This document shows positions 27,709 through 37,600 of a DNA stretch of 49,946 nt, piece by piece (positions within the stretch are counted from its first letter, which is position 1; each line of letters starts with the position of its first letter). The position numbers and the translations under genes were made by a program. The notes below the pieces were generated by a model that was not told the origin of the DNA, ran no database searches, and saw only the letters and a list, made by a program, of their open reading frames with translations. The DNA is from a virus: positions 1 to 49,946 of the IMG/VR virus record IMGVR_UViG_3300035670_000314; one strand, given 5' to 3'.

Positions 27709-28060
27709 CCCACCCAAAAAATCTCCCTTTGTTGTCACCGAGAAAGCGATGAGACCCGCTTCCGATCTGCCTCGGTGTTTCTACTGCCACCAGCCGATCG
27801 GTGATTTCCATTTGGAAACGTGCGGGTTGGTTTGTAAAAAAGTGGTTGTCCGTCTCACGATTGAATACCCGGTCAAAGTCCCCGCTTCTTGGGATGCACA
27901 CATGGTCGAGTTTCACCGCAACGACGGGACCTGGTGTGCCAACAACTTGGTCGACGAACTCGAAGCACTGACCGAGGAACTTGGGGAATCCCGTTGCTTA
28001 TGCAGCGCCGCCCACTACGACTACGTCGACGACATGACCGAAGCCTACCTTTCTGAATGA
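27701..28060 (+). CDS. Conserved phage protein with N-terminal zinc-type site (119 aa)
   Basis: Cys26, Cys29 and Cys41 (RCFYCHQPIGDFHLETC) suggest a zinc ribbon. A strand-rich block then reads VVVRLTIEYPVKVPASWDAHMVEFHRNDGTWCANNLVDELEAL, which I recall from small phage proteins of unknown role. The start at 27701 overlaps the end of the XRE gene, and the stop overlaps the helicase ATG. It may be a helicase partner by context. Confidence 0.78.
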   Translation: MIDPPKKSPFVVTEKAMRPASDLPRCFYCHQPIGDFHLETCGLVCKKVVVRLTIEYPVKVPASWDAHMVEFHRNDGTWCANNLVDELEALTEELGESRCLCSAAHYDYVDDMTEAYLSE

Positions 28061-30618
28061 TGATTGAAACCTCCGCCCCCGAGGAAACCGAAATCCCCGA
28101 ACTCTCCGACGAACAGGAACTCGCTCTGGTCAAGATCGTCCAGGGAAAGAACCTGCTCATCACCGGCAACGCAGGGACCGGCAAGTCCACCCTGATGCGC
28201 CGGGTCATCGAGTTGATCGGCCCCGCCGTCGCCGCGTCAACCGGAGTCGCCGCTCTGCAAATCGGGGGCGAGACCATTCACAGTTGGTCGGGGATTGGCA
28301 TCATGGAACACACCGCGGCTGAGGTGGTGCGAAACCTGGAGGGTCGCGCCCGGCAGTGGGGTGACCAGACCCTCGCCCGCATGATCGCGGCGAAGACGAT
28401 CATCATCGACGAGATCTCCATGCTCTCGTCCGAAGCCCTCGACCTCCTTGACGCCGTGCTCTGCCTCGCCCGGCAGGATGAGCGCCCCTTCGGTGGGTTG
28501 CAGATGGTATTTTGTGGCGATTTTTGTCAGTGCAGTCCGGTTGATCGAAGCGGTCGAGCCAAGTTCGCGTTCAAGGCGAAGGCGTGGGAAGACGCCGGGA
28601 TCGAGGTCGCCCTCCTCACGAAAGTTTTCCGGCAGGAAGAGGAGCGGTTCAGCCGGGTCCTCAACCACATCCGCTTCGACCGGATGAACGACGAGGTCGA
28701 GGACTTTCTGCGCGAGCGGTTCGCCGCCGAGGACCCGGACCCGACGCGACCGGCTTGCATTTTGCACACCCACAACGACAAGTGCGACCAGGTCAACCGG
28801 GCCATGCTGCGGGATCTCCCCGGTGCCGCGATCGAGTTGAAGGCGCGGGACGAGGGCAAGCACGAGAACTTCGTGAAGCAGATCGAGCGCGATTGCCTCG
28901 CCCCCACCGTCCTCTCGATCAAGCCCGGTGCCCGGGTCATGCTGCTGGTCAACCTCGACACCCGCGGCGGGCTCGTGAACGGATCGATGGGTCACGTCAT
29001 CGGGGCCGGGATGGCGGGGGTGCGGGTTCGCTTCGACAACGGCCGCGAGGAGTTGATCGAGCGGAAGGAGTGGGAGTTCAAGAAGGGTGGCGTCATCGTC
29101 GCCCGGAGAGCCCAGTTCCCCCTGCGCCTCGCCCGCGCCGTCACGATCCACAAGTGCGTCGCTGCGGACACTCGAATACCCACGACCAAAGGGCTTTTGA
29201 AAATGAGCCAAGTGGTAAGGGAGCCAGAAGGGCTACGGGTTTTCGGGGAGACTCAAGAAAGAGATGTGTCAGGTAGCTACGTGAGCGGGCGAGAGTTAGG
29301 CTATCGGATTACTACTGAGCGTGGATACTCGTTACTTTGTTCGGAGCGACATCCGTTGATGGTTTACCGCGAAAGTGGGAGAGAGTGGGTCAAAGCCCCG
29401 GACCTGCGCCTCGGGGACCATGTGCGACTTCGAACCAATACGCGGGCCGAAGGGGTAGGCAGAATTGATTCATTCGTCCTCCGTGAGCAGTATCACACGA
29501 GCAAGGATTACCGGGTTCCTTCGGAGATGACTCCTGAATTAGCGTGGTTGATAGGAGCCGTTCTCGGGGACGGGTGCGTTACTGACCAGAGAGACGGGCG
29601 AGTTGACATAACAAATCCTGACTCGGAAGTGATTGATCGTTTTGAGAAAATAGCCACGGATGTTTTTGGGGTGGCGGTAACAAGGCGAGCAGTGCCAGGA
29701 GCGACCCTCGTTTACTTCCACAGCAAAGGCGTGAGGGACTTCCTACTTTTCTTGGGGGTGGGATACAATAAAGCGGCGGGCAAGGCAACTCCGGAGGTGA
29801 TCTACCAGTCTCCAATCGCGTCGCAAGCCGCGTACTTGCAGGGGTTGTTTGACACGGATGGCGGGGCCAATAAAGCAGGAATTCATTTTACCAGTATGTC
29901 GAGAGACTTGATCCGATCGGCGCAAGAACTGTTGGCTAACCTCGGAGTTGTGTCGAGCATTTCTCGTGTCGGGCAAGCGCAGCGAGTGACAGTTATGGGA
30001 CCAGCAATCGCAGACTGGTGTCGCGAAGTAGGGTTCTCCGTGGCACGTAAGCAGCGAGGAGCGGAAGTGCTGCGGGAACGGTCGGCTCGGTGTCGGACCC
30101 CGAAAAACAATTACGGAGGACTCCCCAACGGAAAGGTGATTTTGGAACAGATCAAAGCAGGGCTAGATAAAGACTCGCGGGGTCGGATCTCATCGAAGTA
30201 TGCTGATTGGCGGGGGTATCTTAGCCGGGTTAAATGCGGGGTGTCCTCGTTGACCGACACCGCGCTCGCCCGGTTTGCCGAAGAGTTTCCTATCGAGCAA
30301 GAAGACGTGCTTCGCGCAACATCCGGCGGTTTCGTGGACAAGGTCAAAAGCATCGATCGCGAGTATGCGGAGATGATGGACATTGAAGTGCCGGAAGAAC
30401 ACGTGTTCATTGGAGGGGTGTTCGTGAACCACAATTCGCAGGGCATGACCCTCGACAAGGTCGAGACCGACCTCTCGCGCTGCTTCACCCCCGGGCAAGC
30501 CTACGTCGCCCTCAGCCGCGCGAGAACGAGCGAGGGTCTCTTCCTCCGGGGAACCGGCGTCACGATCGAGGCGCACCCGGAAGCGGTGAAATTTTACCAA
30601 CAGCATTGTCAGGGATGA
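28057..30618 (+). CDS. Pif1-like DNA helicase interrupted by an intein
   Basis: The mature extein (about 426 residues) is a superfamily 1 helicase of the Pif1/RecD group: Walker A GNAGTGKST at 37-45, IIIDEISML (Asp118-Glu119), GGLQMVFCGDFCQ, and a TIHK-SQGMTLDKV box followed by YVALSRART. It would unwind DNA 5'-3' during replication or recombination. An intein of 427 residues splits the TIHK/SQG motif between Lys366 and Ser794. It starts with ATGA overlap from the preceding gene and ends overlapping the next one. Confidence 0.92.
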   Translation: MMIETSAPEETEIPELSDEQELALVKIVQGKNLLITGNAGTGKSTLMRRVIELIGPAVAASTGVAALQIGGETIHSWSGIGIMEHTAAEVVRNLEGRARQWGDQTLARMIAAKTIIIDEISMLSSEALDLLDAVLCLARQDERPFGGLQMVFCGDFCQCSPVDRSGRAKFAFKAKAWEDAGIEVALLTKVFRQEEERFSRVLNHIRFDRMNDEVEDFLRERFAAEDPDPTRPACILHTHNDKCDQVNRAMLRDLPGAAIELKARDEGKHENFVKQIERDCLAPTVLSIKPGARVMLLVNLDTRGGLVNGSMGHVIGAGMAGVRVRFDNGREELIERKEWEFKKGGVIVARRAQFPLRLARAVTIHKCVAADTRIPTTKGLLKMSQVVREPEGLRVFGETQERDVSGSYVSGRELGYRITTERGYSLLCSERHPLMVYRESGREWVKAPDLRLGDHVRLRTNTRAEGVGRIDSFVLREQYHTSKDYRVPSEMTPELAWLIGAVLGDGCVTDQRDGRVDITNPDSEVIDRFEKIATDVFGVAVTRRAVPGATLVYFHSKGVRDFLLFLGVGYNKAAGKATPEVIYQSPIASQAAYLQGLFDTDGGANKAGIHFTSMSRDLIRSAQELLANLGVVSSISRVGQAQRVTVMGPAIADWCREVGFSVARKQRGAEVLRERSARCRTPKNNYGGLPNGKVILEQIKAGLDKDSRGRISSKYADWRGYLSRVKCGVSSLTDTALARFAEEFPIEQEDVLRATSGGFVDKVKSIDREYAEMMDIEVPEEHVFIGGVFVNHNSQGMTLDKVETDLSRCFTPGQAYVALSRARTSEGLFLRGTGVTIEAHPEAVKFYQQHCQG
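29155..30435 (+). mobile_element. Intein with LAGLIDADG endonuclease domain
   Basis: Residues 367-793. Begins with Cys367 in CVAADTRIPTTKG (block A) and includes GYSLLCSERHPLMVY (block B). Two LAGLIDADG helices, LAWLIGAVLGDG (495-506) and YLQGLFDTDGG (593-603), follow; the end is HVFIGGVFVNHN with the terminal His792-Asn793 and Ser794 as the +1 residue. All splicing residues are present, so it should splice. It is visibly less GC-rich and richer in AGA/AGG and A/T-ending codons than the helicase, showing separate ancestry. Confidence 0.93.
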
Positions 30619-30938
30619 ACATCGAGTTCTCACTGAAAGATATTAACGGCGAGGAACTCGAACTCGGCGACCTCGTGTGGGTCTACAACCAGGACTACGA
30701 AGAGGTGGGCCGGGAAGAAGACGAGGACGGCACCGTCGTCGAGATCGACATCACCCGTCCCCGCCCGGTTGCTGACATCCCCGTCTTCATTGGCAAGCTG
30801 GTTTGGCAGGAGGATCTCTATCAACTGGATCTTGAGATCGTCACTCGAATCGACCGGAATTACGAAGGTGTCGGATCTGTTTCGCTCGGCATCGGCTTCG
30901 CCCTTGAGAAGATGAAGGAAGGAGGTGATGTCCCATGA
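30615..30938 (+). CDS. Unknown acidic protein (107 aa)
   Basis: Starts MNIEFSLKDINGEELELGDLVWVYNQDYE and reads as a small beta-barrel domain of the YopX-like or DUF-type kind, with alternating hydrophobic strands and an acidic loop (GREEDEDGTVVEID). It ends in a helix with EKMKEGGDVP. The ATG overlaps the helicase stop. It is the last rightward gene; the virion genes converge on it from the right with about 94 bases between and no clear terminator. Confidence 0.65.
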   Translation: MNIEFSLKDINGEELELGDLVWVYNQDYEEVGREEDEDGTVVEIDITRPRPVADIPVFIGKLVWQEDLYQLDLEIVTRIDRNYEGVGSVSLGIGFALEKMKEGGDVP

Positions 30939-31032
30939 CCGTAGGAAGCGACCACGTAATCCCATTGATCTGAGCGAGTGACGCTTCGCCCTCGCCAGTA
31001 TTTTCGTGACAGCCGGAGAGACGGCGCTGTTG

Positions 31033-31638
31033 TTACTTCACCTTCTCGGCTTTTGGCATCCAGCAATGCTCCGGGTAATCTTCGGCGGCGTTGACCGTCT
31101 CGATCAACGCCTCGTCCGGGACCAGCACCTTGAGGCGCAGGACGCACCGGCACACGCCGCAGTTCTTGAGCCCGTCCTCGGCGCGGGCGGCGTCCTTCGA
31201 CATGAACTCGGCGAGCCAGCGAAGGGCTCCCTGGCACTCGGTGCATCCCTTCACCTCGATGTTCTTTGGGCAGGTCCGGCAGATCTCACGGCGGGCTTCG
31301 GCGACTTCCGGGGCGACGGGCTGGAATCGTTTGTTTCTCCCCCACGCCTTCATCGTCTTGAAGAACTTGAAGAGGTCGTCGGCAACGAAGCCCCGGCGGG
31401 TCACCGGGGCGACGGCGTTAGGGTCGCAGTGGCGCTCCCGGAACCTGGCGTCCGCGGCGCACATTTCCGCCTGCACCCGATCCCACCATCCGTCCGAGAG
31501 ATCGAGACCATTGCCCTTGCGGTGCAGGCGGATCTGCTCTTTCAAGGCCCCGAGATCGAGGCTCGCCATCTGGTAGCCGGTGGCTGCTTCGGTGTATTGC
31601 CAGCCGCCGGGGGGTACGAGGTCGGTCACGGTGATCAT
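31033..31638 (-). CDS. Cysteine-rich phage protein, probable zinc binding (201 aa)
   Basis: The N-terminal 110 residues are helical (YQMASLDLGALKEQIRLHRKG...DRVQAEMCAADARFRERHC). The C-terminal part has Cys120, Cys123 (CRTCP), Cys132, Cys135 (CTECQG) and CGVCRC at 160-165, enough for two zinc sites. I recall related proteins in phage structural modules. The ATG overlaps the stop of the giant gene, so it is co-translated with it; position suggests a virion or assembly role. Confidence 0.75.
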   Translation of the reverse strand: MITVTDLVPPGGWQYTEAATGYQMASLDLGALKEQIRLHRKGNGLDLSDGWWDRVQAEMCAADARFRERHCDPNAVAPVTRRGFVADDLFKFFKTMKAWGRNKRFQPVAPEVAEARREICRTCPKNIEVKGCTECQGALRWLAEFMSKDAARAEDGLKNCGVCRCVLRLKVLVPDEALIETVNAAEDYPEHCWMPKAEKVK

Positions 31639-34600
31639 TGTCGGGTATCTTCGGAGATGGGGCGAATCGGGGGGACGGAGTCGATGGCTTGCCGGTAGAG
31701 GGAGACGCGGTCTTGGCCGAGTTTCTCACCCTCGCGTTTGACGTCGGCCAAATCCTCACGACGAAGTTCGATGCGGCGGTAGCGGTTGGCAAGCAAATCC
31801 CCGAGGGCGGCTTTCGAGAGCCCGGAGTTGGTGAGGCTCTGGATTGCCTCGGCCCGGGTCATGGTGCCTAGCTCGATCGCCCCGACGTATTTCTCCCGGA
31901 GATCCCGGAAAGCGCGGAACATGAGTTCATCCGCCTCGACGTAGGAAGAGAGGATGGCATCGGCGTCCTGCGTCCCCCGGCTCTTGACGACCCGGGTGAA
32001 GACGTTGCGGGCGTCGAGGGTGTCGCCGCGGAACTGACCCCCGGCAATCCGCATCGTCGTCTTGACGTCGAGGGTCGAGACACGGGGACCGAGGACGGCG
32101 GACAACTCGTTCGCCAGTTCGTAGGACATCCCACTGGGGGAGACCTGCGCGTCGGCTGCTTTGAAGATCCGTTGCCCGGTCGTGATCGTGCCCGGGGTGA
32201 GTGCCTGCTGTGTGACGTGGGCGACGGACTTGGTCAGCTTGGTGATCGGGTCATCCTTCTCTTCCCAGATCGGGCGACCGGTCGCGGTCTTGCCCGCACG
32301 GGCGTCGAGGATGGCGCTCAAGAGGATCTGTTCCGAGAGAACCGGGTCGGCCGCTTCCATCACCGCATCGAGAGCCACCTGAGAGCCGGTGACATCGTCG
32401 TCCCGCAGGTTTTTCATAATGCTGCGGATCGGACGGAACAGCACGTCGTAGGGGTTCATGTAGGAGACGTCCATGTAGTTGATCCCCTTGCTACGGTCCT
32501 CGGAGGGGAGCAGCATGATCGTCGCGTTCTTCTGCCACGGGGCGAGGTGCTCGCGAAGGTCGTCCTCGTCTTCTTGGTCGAAGCCGAGAATGCCACGCAT
32601 CACCATCGGGACGGAGTAGAAGGAAGCCCCGAGAACCCCGAGCCAGAAAGTGCGAAGGAGTCCGGCTTTGCGGAGCGCCTTGTTGCCGGTGCGCTGCCCC
32701 TCCTTGATCTGGTTGACGCCGGTCATCATCTGGCCGTAGGAGATGCGGACCATCTCGGAAGGGAAGGTGATGAAGGGGGCGAGGATGGGCTGGCGGCGAA
32801 GGAATTTCACCACCTCCGGGGCGCGGGAGTAGGTCGGCATCGTCGTCTTCACGATCTCCGCCGCTTCCTTGTCGATCGCGTCCTGGGTCGCGCTCGGGCG
32901 GAACTCCTTCACGCGGGTCTGTTCCCCGTAGAAGTTGACCACCTTCCAGAAATCATCGGGAACCGAGTAGGCGCGACCGGCGTTGTCGTAGAGCGCCTTC
33001 GCCGGATTGGTGACCGCTTTGCTGATCCACTTCGCACCCATGATCTTGGCCTTGAGACCGATCGCTTTCTTGTCCGATCCGAGCCCGCCGGTCAATTCGT
33101 TGATGAGGTTCTGGGTCACGTTGTCACCGAGCACACCGAGCGCGACGAGGCGCTCGACCTCGGCCAACTCCGCCTTGGTGGCAGGACCGCCGGTGAGTGC
33201 GAGCGTGGTGTCCCCACCGATGAGCCGGTTCATGTGGATGGCCGAGAGGCGGGCGGCTTTCTTGTAAGTTCCCGGGCGGACTACCGTCATGTTCCCGTTC
33301 AAGATGGTGGGGAGAATGTTGCCGAGGAAGTTCCGGTTCAAGCTCTGGATCGAGAGGGCGGTCTTCGACGCCATCGAGTATCCGGTGAGGGCGACGAAGG
33401 CTTGGACCCACTTGTGTCCGCCGCGGTCGTCGATCGTTTGCTTGAGTGCTTCGGCCAGTTCTGCGGGTCCCCAATACCCGGCGAGCGGGGCGTATTGGTT
33501 CGAGGCGGTGTTGCCGAAGCGCCCGGTCGTGCCGTCGGGAAAAAGTTCCACGAGACGGTTACCTTGGCGATCCTGTTTTGGAACCCCGGCGGTGGGTTTG
33601 ATGAGCCAGCCATCGGCTTCCCCTTGGGTGAGGACTTCGTGGAAGAACTGGTTGATCGAAAGGAACTGGGACACCGCCGCGATGGACTTGGCCGCGTTCA
33701 CCGCCGGGTCGTCGTAGCGGCCCCAGAGTTCCATGATTTCCTGCGGGATCGTGCCGCGCTTCATCAACGCCGCCGTCTCCTTCGAGACCGTGCTACCGGT
33801 GATGAGATGCTTCGATCCGCCGTCGGCGACCATGAGGTAATCTTCGAGGACGTCTTGCACGATCGCGTCGGTGACGTTGGCTTTCGCCTGCACCTTTGCC
33901 GCGGTGGGGTTCATTCCCTTGCCGATCAACTTGGCCGCTTCCCGGCGTTCGAGGTCGCTGCGGATGTAGGTGACAGCACGGTTGCGGCGCTTCACCGCTT
34001 CGGGGTCCCGCTGCTCACGAATCCACGTCGAGTAGTTCGGGTCGTCGAAGATCTCGTAGGAGCGGTGGAGCCAGAGACCCTGGTTCTCCGTGATCGTCGC
34101 CTTCAACTCGTCGGACAGGTTGCCCTCGGAGATCATGCGATTGGAGAGTTGGTCCACCCGGCTGCGGAGATCCTTGACGGTCTCCTGGATCTCGACGGGC
34201 AACTGGGCCAGCGCGTTTGCCTGGTTGACGCGTGCGAGGTTTCGGGCGTTGGCGCGGGCGGTGTTCTCGTAATCGGTCGCGGCCTGCTTGTAGGCGGCGA
34301 CGGCAGCGTTGAACGCGACCTTGGCGTCCTGCCGGGCGAGGGCTGCGTCGGCGCGCATCCCGGCCGCGTCGAGTTGATTCGCCTGCGCACGAGCGGTCAT
34401 GTAGGCGGACTGTGCGGAGGCGAGTCCCTTCTTCTTGATGTCCTTGATCGCGGCGACGTCGGCTTCGGTCAAACGGTTGTCGACGTTTCCGAGTGCCGTG
34501 TTGACCAGCGCGAACCCTGCGGCGGGGTCGGCTTTGAACGCCGTCTTGACCGCACGGGAAATCTGCCGGGTCCAGATCTCGACCATCTTCATCTCCGCCT

Positions 34601-37600
34601 GGTAAGCACCGCGCGAGGCTTCCAGCATCTTGTAAAGACGCTGGTCCCACCAACCGGCTGCGGAGAAAGCGCCGCCTGCCCGGTAGGTTCCGGCCTTCGG
34701 GCGGTTGTAGAAGCCGCGGCGTGCTGCGTAGAGAATGCTGTCGCTCTCGGGATTGAAGCGGTGCGAGAGCGGGATGACGTTGCCAGATTCGTCGTAGGTG
34801 ATGGGGTCGGCGGATTTGATTTGGTTGGGGTTTTCCACTCGGTATTCTTCGTCGGTCGAAACATCTGAGCGAAGTTCAGCACCTTTCAGATAGTAGCTTT
34901 TGACGACTGGCTTCCCGTTTCGTCCGAAGTTAGAGGCAAGCATCGCGGCTCCCTCAGATACTTTTCTGTTAGCAGAAAAATGGATCGCAGGTTTTACATC
35001 AGGACCTTCTCCCGCCGTTCGCGGACCGACTCGGGCTTCAAACTCGGTTATATTTTGGTTGGTCCCGTGCCACACGGGGCCGACAGTATACCCCGCCGCC
35101 CGCGCCGCCTCATCAACCATCCGCTGCAACTCCTCGCGGTTCGCTTCGGGATCTTTCGCAAGTTCCAGGTAGCGGGCATCGGAAGGGCTCATCTCTGTCG
35201 GACTGGTGCCCAGAGAGAAAGGCGCTTCACCTCGATCGACCTGCGGACCATTCTCGATCGTGTCGAGAAGGCGGGCAAGACGTTTGACCTCAACCCCGAT
35301 GACGGGGTCCTTGCGTGCGGCGAGCCACTCGCGGAGTCGGTTGAGGTAGCTGCGGAGGTAGCGGACAAACCGGGCGAAGTTGCCCGGGTTCATCTGCATG
35401 AAAGCGAGGTCCTCCTCGGTCGTGAACCCGGTCGTGAACCGCTCGACACGCATCCGCAGGGCTTCATGCCCCAGTCGGTAACGGCGCACCCGGCGTTCGC
35501 CCTCGCTCATGTTCGGGTTGTCGCCGGTGAAATCGTCGACCGCTTTCATCCACGCCTCGTCGGTGGGGTATGCGCTGCGGTGGAGGTAATGGGAAGCCAC
35601 GTCGAGGCGCTCGTCCGCGGTCATGGCGTTCGCGAAGTCGCGGACGGTCTGGTCACCCACCTCGGCGACGGCGTGACGGTGTGTCGCCTCGTGCCGGAAG
35701 ATCTTGTCAATCGTCGCCGCGGCGTCGGCCTCACTCATCCCGGCGGTGTAGGTCGCCATCTCGACCGGGTTCACCGCGATCTGGATTCCCAGGGTGCGGG
35801 CCGGGGTGGGGATCGTCGTGTCGATCGTCGCGTTCAGCCCGGGGTATTTGGCAAGGGCGCGGTTCACGAGGATGTTGACCACTTCGCCCCATTCGGAGTC
35901 GGGGGTGTAGGACAACTGCGGGGCGGTTTCGAGAATCGAATCACTCGCCGGATTGAATCGCTCGTCGAGGGGGACGCCGGTGAAGGGCTCCGCGGATTTG
36001 ATCTGGTTGGGGTCGCGAACGACAAACGTGCGTGTCGGGAAAAGGGTTCCGCTAAGGGACGGAAAGGAATCTTGGGTGCCTTGGCTTTCGATGACGACAC
36101 TGGTTTCCTCTCCGGGTGCGATGCCAGCCCCCCACTCTTTGACCGTGACTTCTTTCGGACGAGGACCGAGGTCCAAAAATGCCGGGGAGACCAACGGGCC
36201 ATAAAAAGAAGCGTGCTTCTCCCCCTCGGCGTAAAATATCCCCGGGTAGTCATCTTCCGCTTCCGTGATACGAGGGGCACCATCCGTGTCTTGCCCTCGG
36301 TATGCTTTTTGAAGACCCGATTCCTTCGCACGCTGCTCGACCAATCGCTGCGCCTCGGCGGTTTCTTCCGGCGTGATCGTGCCTGCGTTGAACTTCGCTT
36401 CGAGTTCGGCGTGGCGCTTCCCTTCCGGGGTGGTGGAAGTTCGGGGACCCACGGGGCTGGCGTCCAGCGGAACCGGGTCAACGGGGGACTGGTCTTCTTG
36501 CGTGGGGGTTTCCGCGGGAGGGGTCACATCGGGGACGGGTCCGCGGATGCGATCTACGAGAGCGCGGGTGCTGTCAAAGGTTTCGATGACCACTCCTTTT
36601 TTGAAAGCTTGCTTGGGCTTGGGTTCCCCTGCGGGGGTCCATGACGGGTCCCCTGCGACAACCTCGATCTTCCCGCCCTTGCGTCGAACGTCGACCTGTT
36701 GGCCCCCGGCGGGGATGAAAACTTCAAAAGCACTCCCGTGAAGCGGAGCCCCTTTCGGAAACCGATCCATATCCTCCTCGATAATGCGGACGTGATCTTG
36801 GCGAACTTGTTCGGGAGTCCGAGCCGCCAACTCGCGCATCATGTTTCCGAGATCAACGGCAGCGCCAAGACCATCGGCGGTTCGCCGATCGAGCCCGGCG
36901 TCGAGTGCTTCTTGTCGACGCGTCATTCCGGGAGAGTCAAGTTGGGGCATGCCCGGAGAATCGGGCATGTTTACGGATTCGTCAACCCCCAATTCCGCCC
37001 GCTGCTCGGGAGTCAAGGCACCGACGATCTCGGCACGGGCGGCGGGATTGTTGCCCGTCGCCTCCAATGCGATCCTCGCGGTCTCCGTGTCGAGGGCGGG
37101 AGTTGCGGGGACCGGATTCGCGGCGAGCAGGGCGGAGAGATCTGCGAAGTATCCATTGATCTCGGACACTTCGGACACCAGCACGGAGCCACGCAGAGCG
37201 GCGAGGACTGCTTCGACGAAGCGCATGATCTCGGAAGGAATCGTTCGCGAGTCGAGCTTTCCATCGGCAATCATCGACAGCACTTCGGACAACTGCCGCT
37301 CCGGCGAGAGCTTGGCAAAGCCGGGGTATTTCTTCGCCGCTGCTTTCAATAGGTCCGGCGAGTTTTGCAGCGCGGCGACCGCGGCGGCGTGTGCTTCCGG
37401 GTTCGCTTTCTTACCCATCGCGTTGGCAGCGTGGCGGGCTTCGTGAAGGAGGGTCTTCCTGGTGTTGTTGCTGTTGTCGGTCAACACGTAGATGCGCGGG
37501 GTCCCCGAGCGATCGGTGAACAACCCGCTTCGCGTCGAGCCGAACACCTTCCCGGCGTTGATGTCTACCGGAGCCCCATGCTCGGCGGTGAGCGCGGCCA

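Noticed and set aside
32172-34868. Long plus-strand frames opposite the giant protein (898 codons and others up to 41222)
   Set aside because: GC-rich third positions keep the opposite strand open; no start context and no recognisable domain.
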